Assembly (NCBI RefSeq): GCF_020905345.1
Contig: NZ_JAJJMO010000001.1
Span: 248,001-312,000 of the forward strand
Origin: Flavobacterium pisciphilum
GTDB lineage: Bacteria; Bacteroidota; Bacteroidia; Flavobacteriales; Flavobacteriaceae
Reading direction: 5' to 3'
DNA: 64,000 bases
The notes beneath the pieces are model-generated. The model had not been told where the DNA came from. It searched no databases and was given only the letters and a program-made list of their open reading frames with translations. The translations under genes and the position numbers were made by a program. Below, one piece after another: positions 1-9,664 of this stretch (its first letter is position 1; each line of letters opens with the position of its first letter).

Positions 1-1
1 G

Positions 2-1141
2 TACACGCCGTACTATATTTATGATCCATCGCGTACAACTATAGATGGATATAGTCTGGTGAATGCTTCAGATACTATAATGTTATTTAAGCGTCAGGAA
101 AATTCTATTTATCCTATAAATCCTAAGATAAAGCTTTTGTTGAGCACTTCAGGAACAACAGGTTCTCCTAAATTTGTTAGGCTTTCGGATGAGAATTTGG
201 TACAGAACGCCAAGTCTATCATGGAGTACATGCCTATCAAAGGAGAGGATGTAGTACCATTAAATGTGCCAATCAATTTTGTGTACGGATTATCGATTTT
301 CACAACAAATTGTATCAAGGCAAATCATATTATTTGTACTGATAAAGATGCTTTTCAAAAAGAGTTTTGGTCAGATTTTAAAAAATACGGGTACTCCACT
401 TTAGGAGGAGTACCGTATTTTTATGAAATGCTTTTCAGCATTGGATTCTTTAAAAAAGACCATCCATCACTGCGATACCTTACTCATACAGGAGGAATGC
501 TAAACCATAAACTGATTGAAGCAATTTCTGAATACAGTGAGAAATTCGGAAAGCAGTTTTTTGCTCAATACGGTCAAACAGAAGCCTGTGGAAGAATGGC
601 TTATTTACCACCAGATGATTTATTAAGAAAAGGAACTTCTATTGGTCGCCCTATTCAAAATGGACATTTTGAAATAGATAGCGAAACTTCAGAATTAATC
701 TATCATGGGCCAAATGTATTTGGTGGTTACGCCAACAGAAGAGCTGATTTGCAATTCTATGAAGAACAAGAAAAGCTCCATACAGGAGATAAAGCAAGAA
801 TGGATAATGAAGGCTATTATTATATTATAGGACGTATAAAACGAATTGTAAAATTATTTGGTGTACGACTTAATCTTGATGAAGCTGAACTCCTTTTAAA
901 AGATGCTTTAGGTGGGCAGACCTTTATTTGCCTAGGTATAAATGATAAGCATCTAGCCGTTTTATATACAGATGAAGCTCTAAATAAAGAATTGATTCTA
1001 AAAGTATTAAAAGCAAAACTAGGGATTCATGCTAGTTCATTAAAGGTTATCTATCTAGAAGATGGTGTTCCGCTAACCGCTAATGGAAAAGTAAATTACC
1101 CACTTATTAAAGAGCGACTCGAAACAGAGGTACTTGTTTAA
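2..1141 (+). CDS. AMP-binding acyl/aryl-adenylating enzyme, 5' end outside window
   Basis: C-terminal 379 residues of an ANL-superfamily ligase (acyl-CoA synthetase or adenylation domain) that activates a carboxylic acid with ATP to an acyl-adenylate. The P-loop-like motif STSGTTGSPK lies about 50 residues into the visible part. The motifs YGQTEA, TGDKAR (ATP-ribose Asp), GRIKRIVKLFGVR (hinge) and the C-terminal catalytic-Lys region PLTANGKVNY follow in family order. The frame is open back to base 2 without a stop. A GTG at 59 is an in-frame codon inside the gene rather than the likely start, because the residues before it already read as coding. No carrier-protein domain follows; the gene ends just before a strong terminator. 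The substrate cannot be read from the sequence; a fatty acid or a secondary-metabolite acid are both possible. Confidence 0.85.
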   Translation, partial: YTPYYIYDPSRTTIDGYSLVNASDTIMLFKRQENSIYPINPKIKLLLSTSGTTGSPKFVRLSDENLVQNAKSIMEYMPIKGEDVVPLNVPINFVYGLSIFTTNCIKANHIICTDKDAFQKEFWSDFKKYGYSTLGGVPYFYEMLFSIGFFKKDHPSLRYLTHTGGMLNHKLIEAISEYSEKFGKQFFAQYGQTEACGRMAYLPPDDLLRKGTSIGRPIQNGHFEIDSETSELIYHGPNVFGGYANRRADLQFYEEQEKLHTGDKARMDNEGYYYIIGRIKRIVKLFGVRLNLDEAELLLKDALGGQTFICLGINDKHLAVLYTDEALNKELILKVLKAKLGIHASSLKVIYLEDGVPLTANGKVNYPLIKERLETEVLV

Positions 1142-1151
1142 TAAAAATTAA

Positions 1152-1188
1152 AAAAAAGGCTATCAAATTTATTTTTGATAGCCTTTTA
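1152..1188 (+). terminator. intrinsic terminator after the adenylating enzyme
   Basis: Inverted repeat AAAGGCTATCAAA / TTTGATAGCCTTT around a short T-rich loop, followed by T residues and starting 11 bases after the stop codon of the ligase gene. Confidence 0.85.
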
Positions 1189-1311
1189 AATTTAATAGTA
1201 ATTCAAACTATTAGATTTATTCTCCTTTTTTGATTTGTGACTATTCACTTAAAAGTAAATCATCTTTAATCATACTCATCATTTTATTAAATACTCGAGG
1301 TCTTTAAAAAG

Positions 1312-1347
1312 AAAAAGGTTTCTGATATACTATCAGAAACCTTTTTT
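1312..1347 (-). terminator. terminator of the TonB receptor gene (works on both strands)
   Basis: Perfect 16-bp arms AAAAAGGTTTCTGATA / TATCAGAAACCTTTTT with a three-base loop. It lies about 20 bases past the stop codon of the minus-strand receptor gene. T-runs occur on both strands. Confidence 0.88.
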
Positions 1348-1367
1348 CTATTACTTATGTGGTTCTC

Positions 1368-3746
1368 TTAGAAGCTATAACCAACAGCTAAATTAAATCT
1401 TGAACCATTTCCTCTTGTATAATTGGCATTAGTACCATAAAATTGAGAAGTTGTAGTATAATATGATGTATTAAGAAGATTTTCAATACCAAGTTTCACT
1501 CTAATCTGACTTGTTACTTTATATGCTGTAGCCAAGTTCCATAGGTTAAATGATTTAATTGGTCCTTCGCCAATAGCATAAGCTCCTTTGGCATTAGGTT
1601 TAAAGTAATCTCGATCACCTACATACATCCAATACACTTCAACATTTAATCTTTCGTTTCCAAATTTTGCATAACCAGTCATTTTAACTGGAGGAATTCT
1701 ATTCGATTTTAGATAAATATCATTGTCACCATAAAAATGACCGTCTCCATCTTTATCTCCTCTACCCTGTACATAAGCATAATTTCCTCCTATGGTAAGT
1801 TCTTTAATTAATTGGTAATCCAATTGAACTTCATAGCCCCATACACGTTCTGGTAAACGTTCAGCAAGTAATAAACCATCTACTTGAATTAAGTTAGTAC
1901 CTAATTTTGAAGTACTATAGTAATAAGCAGCGCTAAGATTTAATTTTCCTAATTGACTACTAAATCCACCTTCGTAGTTATTAACGATAATCGGTTCTGT
2001 TTCTAGTTTTGATATTGCATCTTGTTTTGCACCAGTAAGCACTCTGCCTAAATCGAATATTGAAAATGCTTGAGAGAAACTGATAAAAGGGTTAAAGAAT
2101 TTATATTTAGAATATCTTAAACCAGCATTAACAACAAATGCTTCATAATTAAGTTCACCACCTTTTACAGCAACACTTCCAGCTCCGTTTGCACCAGTAG
2201 CAAGCGTATTGTAATCATCGATGTTTATTTTGATGTTTTCTGCACGTAAGCCTGCTTTTATAGTCCAATCATCAAATAGTTGAGTTGATAATTGTGCATA
2301 AGGCGCAAGGTTAACCATATCAATATTTGGAACCCAAACTCTACCATCAACTAGTTTTTGATTTGTTTTGTCGTTAAGCAAATCAAAACCATAAGTAACA
2401 TCACCAGAAACATTTGAAGAAATTACAAATGGTGTGTTTAAGTAAACTCTTAATCCTTTTTTGGTAGATGCTGTTTGAGACTGTCCTGAACCATAGAAAA
2501 AGGCAGAATTAGAAAAAATCGTCAAGAAATCTTGAAAATACAAGTTAGCTGTTAAATTAGTTCTTCCAAAAATTTGTTTGTTTATGTATTGTAAGTTGAT
2601 ATTGTGATTATAACGAGTTCCTTCATCAGCACCAAGTCTATTTCCTAGTACACCAATTGCAGGGCTTACACCATAAACTCCATTTTTAAGTACAAAGTCT
2701 GAATCTTGATTAGAACTAAAATAATTATACATCAAATCAATTCTTTGTTTGTCTGTAAAGTCATAGCCCAATTTAGTGAAAACATTATACGTTTTAGTTT
2801 CACCTAAACCATATTCAGGAGAGATAACTTCACCATCAGCATCACGGAAAACACCTGTCTTTTCATAAACTCCACCAACGAAATAATTAAACTTCTTGAT
2901 TTTTCCATAAAACTGTTGCAAAAGTCTGTACCCAATAACGCTATCTCCTTTGATATTACCATTAGTACCAGCTTCACTATATCCAGCAAATTTTTTATCT
3001 GTTTTTCCTGATTTAGTAATGTAATTTATTAAACCACCATCAGCACCATTACCATAAATAGCAGTAGCTCCTTTGATAACTTCAATACGTTCAATAACCG
3101 AAGGATCAATAGAACGTAGTTCTCTACCAGCAGATTTTAAAGGAGTAGATTGTGGAATTCCATCAATAAGAACCAAAGGATTTCTTCCTCTAAGAGTTTG
3201 ACCATAATTTCCAGTGTTGTTAGTTGCAGATCCTAATCCTGGAACTGCATACGCCACAACATTAGCAATATTTGGACTTACTATTGATAAATTATCTATA
3301 TCCTTGGCATTAATAACTGTTACTGACGAAGGTGTTTTTGATAAGGTTTCAACCTTTCTGCTAGCTGAAACAATTATTTCATCAAGCTGAGATCTGTTCT
3401 GTGCTTGATTCTTGCCAGAAGCTTTTAACAATAAACTAAGAGTAGTTGTTCCATTATTTGATACACTTACCTCCTGTTCTATTGTTTGGTATCCTTTTAA
3501 AGATGCTTGTATCGTGTAAATATTGCTATTAACTTTATCAAATTTAAAACTTCCATCAGCACTAGTAGTAGTGCTAAATTTTGAAACTTTAAGAATAATA
3601 TTCACTCCTGCAACGGGCTTCCCGTTAGAAGTTGTTATTTGTCCTCTGATTTTTCCTTGGTTTTGTTGAGCAAAAGAAATAAGGAATGAAAATAGGAAAC
3701 CAATTATTAATACGAACTGTGTCGTTTTGAGATTGTGATATTTCAT
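1368..3746 (-). CDS. TonB-dependent outer-membrane receptor (siderophore-type)
   Basis: 792-residue outer-membrane active-transport receptor powered by TonB-ExbBD. Residues 1-26 form a signal peptide ending FAQQ. A CarboxypepD_reg-like beta-sandwich follows (about 32-107), typical of Bacteroidota receptors. The plug domain (about 125-250) contains VLIDGIPQSTP and the IERIEVIKGATAIYGNGADGG segment, and the 22-strand barrel ends in the expected terminal aromatic residue (GYSF). Plug and barrel resemble siderophore or metal-chelate receptors more than SusC proteins: it is about 300 residues shorter than the SusC proteins in this window and has no SusD partner. It is monocistronic, with a matching promoter upstream and a terminator downstream. 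The ligand is not identifiable from sequence; iron chelate is a family-based guess. Confidence 0.9.
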   Translation of the reverse strand: MKYHNLKTTQFVLIIGFLFSFLISFAQQNQGKIRGQITTSNGKPVAGVNIILKVSKFSTTTSADGSFKFDKVNSNIYTIQASLKGYQTIEQEVSVSNNGTTTLSLLLKASGKNQAQNRSQLDEIIVSASRKVETLSKTPSSVTVINAKDIDNLSIVSPNIANVVAYAVPGLGSATNNTGNYGQTLRGRNPLVLIDGIPQSTPLKSAGRELRSIDPSVIERIEVIKGATAIYGNGADGGLINYITKSGKTDKKFAGYSEAGTNGNIKGDSVIGYRLLQQFYGKIKKFNYFVGGVYEKTGVFRDADGEVISPEYGLGETKTYNVFTKLGYDFTDKQRIDLMYNYFSSNQDSDFVLKNGVYGVSPAIGVLGNRLGADEGTRYNHNINLQYINKQIFGRTNLTANLYFQDFLTIFSNSAFFYGSGQSQTASTKKGLRVYLNTPFVISSNVSGDVTYGFDLLNDKTNQKLVDGRVWVPNIDMVNLAPYAQLSTQLFDDWTIKAGLRAENIKINIDDYNTLATGANGAGSVAVKGGELNYEAFVVNAGLRYSKYKFFNPFISFSQAFSIFDLGRVLTGAKQDAISKLETEPIIVNNYEGGFSSQLGKLNLSAAYYYSTSKLGTNLIQVDGLLLAERLPERVWGYEVQLDYQLIKELTIGGNYAYVQGRGDKDGDGHFYGDNDIYLKSNRIPPVKMTGYAKFGNERLNVEVYWMYVGDRDYFKPNAKGAYAIGEGPIKSFNLWNLATAYKVTSQIRVKLGIENLLNTSYYTTTSQFYGTNANYTRGNGSRFNLAVGYSF

Positions 3747-3802
3747 TAATTTTTATATTTGGTTAGTTATCTGATTTTATTTGTTCTAAATAAAAATCAG
3801 TG

Positions 3803-3832
3803 CAAATGTAAATATTAATAATCCCTTAACAA
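3803..3832 (-). promoter_or_regulatory. promoter of the TonB receptor gene
   Basis: On the minus strand, TTG (3832-3830) is followed by a 19-bp spacer and TACATTTG (3810-3803). This matches the Flavobacterium TTG / TAnnTTTG consensus and would give a leader of about 50 bases before the receptor ATG. Confidence 0.65.
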
Positions 3833-3882
3833 AAATTATTTAGAACTATTCTACATAATTTTAAACACAATTTAAAATCGTC

Positions 3883-4236
3883 TTAATCAGTTAAATCTCT
3901 CCCCTTTTGCCACGGGAATTTACCCTCAATTTCTACTTCTAATGACAAACTCAAAAATGTCCTAATTAACACAATTACGGCTAACGAAAGAACACGGTCC
4001 ATTGTAGGTTCAGTAACAACAGTACCAATAATGTCACCGGCTACTAAAATTTCTAAACCTAATAGAATGCCTTTACCAAGTTCTTGCCTGAGTATTTTGT
4101 AGGAACGAGGAACCACACCCTGCATTGTAAAAATAAATTTCCCCATTGCTAATACAGTTCCAACAATGATTGTGAGAATACCTGCTATTTCAATTCCCTT
4201 TGCTACATATTCAATGTAAACTTTAATATCCTCCAT
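3883..4236 (-). CDS. DUF1622 family small membrane protein
   Basis: 117-residue integral membrane protein with three hydrophobic segments at about 15-36, 52-73 and 79-100. The conserved run RQELGKGILLGLEILVAGDI and the following IVLIRTFLSLSLEVEIEG stretch are typical of the DUF1622 family, whose function is unknown. It stands alone, between the receptor promoter and the LodB-like gene, and shares their strand. Its length fits the family, and the ATG start gives a short cytoplasmic N-terminus before the first segment. Confidence 0.8.
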   Translation of the reverse strand: MEDIKVYIEYVAKGIEIAGILTIIVGTVLAMGKFIFTMQGVVPRSYKILRQELGKGILLGLEILVAGDIIGTVVTEPTMDRVLSLAVIVLIRTFLSLSLEVEIEGKFPWQKGRDLTD

Positions 4237-4338
4237 TTTAGTCTAATTTTCAATATATTAACAAGACTAATATAAGTAAATTAATCCATATCAATTTATA
4301 TCATCATTACTCGTAAAGATTTGTTTAATTATAGTAAT

Positions 4339-5445
4339 TTACAAATGCCTCCGAGACCAAAATGGCAACTCTTTCCATCGCAATTCTTTAGCATAAAATT
4401 GATTTTTAAGTTCAAGATATTGATCAAAAATATGTTGCAGGTCATTCCAATAGAGCATTGGTGCTGTTTTAGTTCCATTATCAGTATCAAGTAATGCTTT
4501 TGCACCGCTACAACCGGAAGTCAGTGCAAAACCAATTCCCATTGATGATATCGGATCAAACGCTACAGCCGCATCGCCAATCGCAAAAAAATTAGGGTGT
4601 TGATGGTTTTCGATAAGTTGTGAAAAAGCATTTCTGGTCCATAAATTTTCACTCGAAACTGCATTTTTTATAATCTGCTTGATATGTTTAGTTTCAGAAA
4701 GCAACCGATTCCAGTTTTCTTTTTTTTGTAATTTCAACTCTTTTGCAATGTCTGCATCAGTAAAAAATGTGATGTTCATCAATGAATTCGGCAAAGCAGA
4801 ACAATACCACCAACCTTCTTTGACGGTTTCCATATAAATTTCCTGCATCATTCGAACTTCAGATTCAAAAGTAACAAACGTTCCTATTCCAACGAGCTGG
4901 TCATGTTTTACCGTCTTTATATCCAATTGCCTGCAAATACTAGACTGTCGCCCAGTCGCATCAATAAGATACCGCGATTCTATAAGCAGTTCTCCTTTGG
5001 TCTCGTGCTTCACTTTTATTTCCCAATGACCTTCAGCATTTTGGTTGAACTCATGACAACGGCTTCGTGGTATAACCTGTATCCCTGCATCCGCTGCCAT
5101 TTTAACCAATTGTAAATCGAATTTTTCCCTATCTAGCTGAAAATTTTCGCCATTTGATAAAAACATCGAATGCCTTGACACAATATTCTCACTTCCCCAT
5201 GCAGCCAAAGAACCATAACCATTAATAAAACAATCTTTATCGAAGTCTTGTTTAGTTACTCCGATGTAAGATAAAATATCGAAAATACTGCTACTAACCT
5301 GTTCCCCTACCTTCAGATTATCAAATGATGAACTTTCAACAATCACAACCTTTAATGCTGAATAACGTAAAATGCTCATTGCAGCCGCAATTCCAGCTGG
5401 CCCTGCACCAACAATGAGCACATCTGTTTGGATGTTTTTTACCAT
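4339..5445 (-). CDS. lodB: LodB-like FAD-dependent maturase of the CTQ oxidase
   Basis: 368-residue flavoprotein related to tryptophan halogenases and geranylgeranyl-reductase-type monooxygenases. The FAD-binding GAGPAG motif sits at residues 13-18, and a second FAD site is at IGDAAVAFDPISSMGIG near 285. In Marinomonas the homologous LodB flavoprotein is required to build the cysteine tryptophylquinone cofactor of LodA. Its ATG overlaps the stop codon of the LodA-like gene by one base (TAATG), with an AGGAG just upstream, so the two are translationally coupled. That arrangement, rather than the fold alone, points to a maturase and not a halogenase. Halogenase-specific motifs such as WxWxIP are not seen. 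Confidence 0.82.
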   Translation of the reverse strand: MVKNIQTDVLIVGAGPAGIAAAMSILRYSALKVVIVESSSFDNLKVGEQVSSSIFDILSYIGVTKQDFDKDCFINGYGSLAAWGSENIVSRHSMFLSNGENFQLDREKFDLQLVKMAADAGIQVIPRSRCHEFNQNAEGHWEIKVKHETKGELLIESRYLIDATGRQSSICRQLDIKTVKHDQLVGIGTFVTFESEVRMMQEIYMETVKEGWWYCSALPNSLMNITFFTDADIAKELKLQKKENWNRLLSETKHIKQIIKNAVSSENLWTRNAFSQLIENHQHPNFFAIGDAAVAFDPISSMGIGFALTSGCSGAKALLDTDNGTKTAPMLYWNDLQHIFDQYLELKNQFYAKELRWKELPFWSRRHL

Positions 5446-7538
5446 TATCTCCTATTTCTTGATCCCGCTCTAGGCTTAAGTATACCAACTGTATCTATAG
5501 GTTTAAATGCTTTTTCTTCAAGATAATTTACAAAAAGTGCTCCTTTTAAGCTTCTTTTCTTAACCTTATCTTTATTAGGCTCTATAAAAAATACAGGAAT
5601 TGTCGTTTCATTATCAGCCATATTGTTGCTAATATTCCCAACATGCCAGTCTTTATAAGTAAATAGCTCATTGTTTCGCTCAGTTTCCACCAAGTACGGA
5701 TAGCTTTTACTATTTGAATTGACGTCCCTGATAAAACCAAGCGAATACCAAAATTCAACCATTTGAGTAAAACTGTTGATGCCTCTGGCGTAATTCATTT
5801 GCTGTCCTGCAGGAACATTGTTTTTTGCTTGTCCTTCAGCAGTAAATTCACCAACCAGCACATCCCAAGGACTTTGTGGTGGCCACCAATAGCTATAATA
5901 TGCTGGAGGCAACGGAACGGAATTACCATCATCATCAGTAGTTTTATTTTTCGATGGATCAGAAAAGTTGATGTATTGTATCGTACATTGAAAGAAATCT
6001 GCTTGCCACGGACATGCCATTCTTTTCGTCAAATCACCTGGTTCACAACCTCCGCCTTCACATTCGTCACGTGTTGGTGTTAATCCGTGTATAAAATAAT
6101 ATTTCTCATCTTTAAATCTTTTAATAACAAATGGAGCTTCATAAAGCACTGGGTTTTGCAAACTCCACGTCACTTCAATTCCAGGACACATAGGAAGTCC
6201 AACGCAATTTCCTATACTCGCCGTATCTCTATGGTTCACCGGATAAGGATCAAAATTTTTGCTATTTGTAAAATGTCCATTTGCCCATTGCTCCAATAAA
6301 AACAATTGGGTGTCGCTAAGCGCCATAAACTTCATGATATTTTCATTACTAACAGAATTACTTCCCGAATTAATTGGCATCATCGGAAACCTGTTATCTC
6401 CATCCATTTTAAAAAGTTCTTCCTGCGGTAGATAATTTGGCTGTGGTGGCTGGGCATCTGCTTGTCTGAAATAAGAGTAATAAACCTGACGGTTGTCTCG
6501 ATTTTCATCCGATGGATCTGAATAATCAAAAGCATTACTCGCAAAAGCCATCATAGGCTGAACATTGGCAACCCATTGATATCTACTGATTCTATTAATA
6601 ATTGGCAAAATATCTCGTTGAAAATTCGCATCGTATTTTTTATTCCAAACACCATTATTGCACATTTCTGGTACAAGATTAAAATTTTGTACAGCAACAT
6701 CAAACATGGTATCACTCAAATTGGAAATATTTACAATTTCTGGAGCAAAATCGGGTGAACCCACAACTACCCACGCATTCAACTCAACCGAAGAACCATC
6801 AGTAAACGTAACAGTACAATATACTGGACCATCTGAAATATCATCATGCCAAGTGTTTGAACCTCCATAACTAGTAAGTGGTTCCTTCCCGCCAGCGTTT
6901 CCATAACCTCCTAATACAACAAGTCTTCCAGATTTATCAGTCAATAAATCACCAAGTGTTTTAATTGCTACGCCATAAGTAACTCCCGATTCATTTGGAT
7001 ACTGGATTGGATAGCCCACAGGCGCATTTTCTTTATTAAAACCTATAGATTGAAGCTTTCCTGAAACACTACGAGGTCCTGGATCAATAAATAAGGTTTT
7101 CCTATTTTCACCTGTAATATCAGGGTTACGCAAAGGAATACCCTGATTTTCATAACTATTTTCTCCTCCATACAAAAGATTCCCTTGAAGTTCAGAATAC
7201 TGATACCATTCTGCTTTTTTGCTCGCAAGGTGTACTGTCCAATGAATCGAAGCAACATTTGGAGAATCTAAAGTTAGTTCTTCTCCTTTTTCATTGCAAA
7301 TTGTAAACGGTTGCCCTTGTCTTTTTACGCGACCTACCGAATCTTTAAACTGCGAGATCGGACCAATCACATTGCCTTCGTTATCTGCATCATAAGGCAA
7401 ACCTCCTATCTCTGTTGGAGATAAACAAATTTCTGTGGTGCTGTTACCTAGTCTGGCTATCCCCACTGATGGATGTAAAGTTAAGTTCATTTTTAGAAAT
7501 ACCCTACTCATTAGGCTTTTCGGTTTCGCCTTAATCAT
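5445..7538 (-). CDS. lodA: LodA/GoxA-like CTQ-dependent amino-acid oxidase
   Basis: 697-residue quinoprotein of the LodA/GoxA family, whose members oxidatively deaminate lysine (epsilon-amino) or glycine and release ammonia and hydrogen peroxide. Diagnostic features are the N-terminal LHPSVGIARLGNS (21-33), IGGLPYD (44-50), GGYGNAGG and WHDDISDGPV (230-239). Candidate cofactor residues are Cys451 (in MCPGIE) and Trp511 (in CPWQADFF); their 60-residue spacing is close to that of the Cys and Trp that form cysteine tryptophylquinone in LodA. Two starts are possible: Met1 or Met17, which directly precedes the conserved region. There is no signal peptide, yet known homologues are exported without one. 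The substrate (Lys, Gly or other) cannot be read from sequence. It forms an operon with the LodB-like gene. Confidence 0.87.
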   Translation of the reverse strand: MIKAKPKSLMSRVFLKMNLTLHPSVGIARLGNSTTEICLSPTEIGGLPYDADNEGNVIGPISQFKDSVGRVKRQGQPFTICNEKGEELTLDSPNVASIHWTVHLASKKAEWYQYSELQGNLLYGGENSYENQGIPLRNPDITGENRKTLFIDPGPRSVSGKLQSIGFNKENAPVGYPIQYPNESGVTYGVAIKTLGDLLTDKSGRLVVLGGYGNAGGKEPLTSYGGSNTWHDDISDGPVYCTVTFTDGSSVELNAWVVVGSPDFAPEIVNISNLSDTMFDVAVQNFNLVPEMCNNGVWNKKYDANFQRDILPIINRISRYQWVANVQPMMAFASNAFDYSDPSDENRDNRQVYYSYFRQADAQPPQPNYLPQEELFKMDGDNRFPMMPINSGSNSVSNENIMKFMALSDTQLFLLEQWANGHFTNSKNFDPYPVNHRDTASIGNCVGLPMCPGIEVTWSLQNPVLYEAPFVIKRFKDEKYYFIHGLTPTRDECEGGGCEPGDLTKRMACPWQADFFQCTIQYINFSDPSKNKTTDDDGNSVPLPPAYYSYWWPPQSPWDVLVGEFTAEGQAKNNVPAGQQMNYARGINSFTQMVEFWYSLGFIRDVNSNSKSYPYLVETERNNELFTYKDWHVGNISNNMADNETTIPVFFIEPNKDKVKKRSLKGALFVNYLEEKAFKPIDTVGILKPRAGSRNRR

Positions 7539-7883
7539 TTCTGATTAAATTAAGTGTTATAGTATATTTGGGTTTATACAACAAGAGGAATAACTTACTG
7601 TACCTAAGTAAACTTATAGAATAAATTCCGTCTGCGTGTAGGTAAAAACACCTGATTTTAAGGAAGTATTGATTTCTAAAAATTTAACCACATAGTAATA
7701 TAAAACCGAATTACACCCATCTGGCTCATTTTATATTTTTAATAAATTATGATAAGACATTGAAATTCAAATAACACATAAAAAAAATGGAATCTAGGTT
7801 GTTACCTAAATTCCATTTGCTTTTTTTGGACAGTACTATTTTTAAATAGCAATCAAATTGATAGCTAAATTATTGAAGTAAAC
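7539..7883. other. intergenic spacer, about 345 bases
   Basis: AT-rich spacer between lodA and the lipoprotein gene. It holds the hairpin at 7785-7818 and the leader of lodA. A TATATTTG on the plus strand at 7563-7570 has no gene after it. No coding sequence is seen. Confidence 0.5.
7783..7827 (-). terminator. terminator of the small lipoprotein gene
   Basis: Imperfect inverted repeat AAATGGAATCTAGGT / ACCTAAATTCCATTT with a run of T on the minus strand, about 60 bases past the lipoprotein stop codon. The plus strand also has a T-run. Confidence 0.65.
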
Positions 7884-8255
7884 TTATTCTTTATCTTTAG
7901 TAAAAAAGATAACTTTTCCATCTTTTTTAAGTTGAGTCTCTCCGTGCCAATTTGTATACTCGTATTTATCGTTATGAGCCTTAACCCCAGAAGCCGTAGT
8001 ATCTTGAACCATTTCAATTTTTTCACCACTTAGATCAATAGTCAGCGTACCTTTTTCATTATCAAAGTTTGTAATCAATTGAATTCCTTCACTGTTAGTA
8101 ACAGTATCAGTAATAATTTCTGCTGAAGTAATCGCTTCAGTACTCTCTATACTTGTTGAATCTTTATCAAGTTTTGTTTCTTTAGAATCATTTTTACAAG
8201 AACTAATGGCTAAGGCTGCAATCATAATTGCGCCAGCTAATTTTACTTTTCTCAT
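7884..8255 (-). CDS. small hypothetical lipoprotein
   Basis: 123 residues. The signal peptide ends in the lipobox AISSC with Cys20 as the lipidated residue, so it should be membrane-anchored and facing the periplasm. An acidic, Ser/Thr-rich linker (about 22-55) precedes a small domain containing NFDNEKGTLTIDLSGEKIEMVQDTT and ending in charged residues; this pattern resembles MliC-like or other small beta-rich lipoproteins, but the match is not strong enough to name. It is transcribed alone, with its own terminator. Function unknown. Confidence 0.7.
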   Translation of the reverse strand: MRKVKLAGAIMIAALAISSCKNDSKETKLDKDSTSIESTEAITSAEIITDTVTNSEGIQLITNFDNEKGTLTIDLSGEKIEMVQDTTASGVKAHNDKYEYTNWHGETQLKKDGKVIFFTKDKE

Positions 8256-8476
8256 TTATATAATATTTTATTAATTATAACTAGTAGTTTGTAAGGAACT
8301 ATCCTTGCTAACTCAAAAAACAAATATTATGCCATAGTAGAAACAATACAGCATATTCTAATTTTGTTTATCTGTTGAAATTCAAAGCAAATTTTATAGA
8401 TAAGTATAATTAATACTGGCTAATACTTAAAAAGCGTTGCCATAATAACTAGGCAAATTTTAGTATCTTTACTACT

Positions 8477-9505
8477 ATGATGGAAATAGGAATAGATAGT
8501 TTTGCCTCGGCAATGTACGGGGATAACAATACGCTAAGTAGCGTAGATGCAATGGAGCAATTACTACAAAGAATTGAACTAGCAGATCAAGTTGGTCTCG
8601 ACGTATTTGGTATAGGTGAGCATCATAAAAAGGAATTTTTAGACTCAGCTACAACAGTTATACTTGCCGCAGCAGCTGCAAAGACAAATACAATTCGGTT
8701 AACCAGCGCTGTAAGTGTTTTAAGTGCTGCTGATCCGGTACGACTATATCAAAGTTTTGCTACGCTAGATTTAATCTCTAAGGGAAGAGCTGAGATTGTT
8801 GTAGGACGTGGGTCATCTGTAGAGGCCTATCCCCTCTTTGGGTTTAATCTCAATGATTATGATCAATTGTTCAAAGAAAAACTAGAGCTATTGCTACAAA
8901 TTCGAGATAATGAGTTTGTAACTTGGTCGGGGAAATTCCGTCCAGCATTAAATAATCTCCCTATTTATCCACGAGCATTACAAGAAAAATTACCAATATG
9001 GTTGGGTGTTGGCGGAACTCCAGAATCATTTGTTAGAGCAGGAACACTCGGACTACCTCTTATGGTAGCTGTTATTGGAGGACAAACACATCGCTTCCGC
9101 CCACTGATCGATTTGTACCGCGAGGCAGGTCAAGCTGCTGGATATGCCCCAAAAGAACTTAAAGTAGGATTACATTCACCAGGTTATGTAGGTAGTACAA
9201 CTGATAAAACAATTGCTGACTATTATCCTGGATATGCCGAGCTCTGGACCAAATTAGGAAAAGAACGTGGTTGGCCACCAGTAACAAAAGCACAGTTTGA
9301 TGGCCTTATTGATACAAAAGGTGTTTTAGTAGTGGGTAATCCTGAACAAGTAGCAGAAAAAATAGTAAGACATAGTGAAGCACTTGGTGGGATTTCGAGG
9401 TTTACTTTTCAAATGGATAATGCTGGACTTACACATTCACAATTAATGAATGCAATAGAATTGATTGGAACAAAGGTTATCCCATTAATCAGAAAGGCTG
9501 AATGA
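8477..9505 (+). CDS. LLM-class flavin-dependent oxidoreductase (bacterial luciferase-like)
   Basis: 342-residue TIM-barrel monooxygenase of the luciferase-like family that uses reduced FMN or F420-type flavin. Family motifs are FGIGEHHKKEF (about 43-53), the TSAVSVLSAADPVR segment, GRAEIVVGRGSSVEAYPLFG (about 105-124) and LPIWLGVGGTPES. Length fits the group of predicted oxidoreductases with the EHH motif. Two ATG codons are adjacent at the start; either could be used. It stands alone between the divergent lipoprotein gene and the H1-like gene. The substrate is unknown. Confidence 0.85.
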   Translation: MMEIGIDSFASAMYGDNNTLSSVDAMEQLLQRIELADQVGLDVFGIGEHHKKEFLDSATTVILAAAAAKTNTIRLTSAVSVLSAADPVRLYQSFATLDLISKGRAEIVVGRGSSVEAYPLFGFNLNDYDQLFKEKLELLLQIRDNEFVTWSGKFRPALNNLPIYPRALQEKLPIWLGVGGTPESFVRAGTLGLPLMVAVIGGQTHRFRPLIDLYREAGQAAGYAPKELKVGLHSPGYVGSTTDKTIADYYPGYAELWTKLGKERGWPPVTKAQFDGLIDTKGVLVVGNPEQVAEKIVRHSEALGGISRFTFQMDNAGLTHSQLMNAIELIGTKVIPLIRKAE

Positions 9506-9630
9506 TACTATAAACAATTTTGACCTGCTTATTTGCGTGCTTTTTCAGCTACGATTTAAGTCAGAATAGTACATTGAAAAAAAAATGATGATTTTAACAG
9601 CAAATTATTTAATTGTTACACACAAAATTT

Positions 9631-9638
9631 TACTTTTG
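9631..9638 (+). promoter_or_regulatory. -7 element of the H1-like gene
   Basis: TACTTTTG matches TAnnTTTG exactly, 26 bases before the ATG at 9665. A TTG lies at 9613-9615, giving a 15-bp spacer that is shorter than usual. Confidence 0.55.
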
Positions 9639-9664
9639 CGCTCTTAATTAAATAAAGCATTATT

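Noticed and set aside
5763..6299. Plus-strand frames inside the lodA-like gene
   Set aside because: Shadow frames of a well-supported 697-codon gene; no domains or starts with supporting sites.
7563..7570. TATATTTG on the plus strand as a promoter
   Set aside because: No plus-strand gene follows for 900 bases; a chance match in AT-rich DNA.
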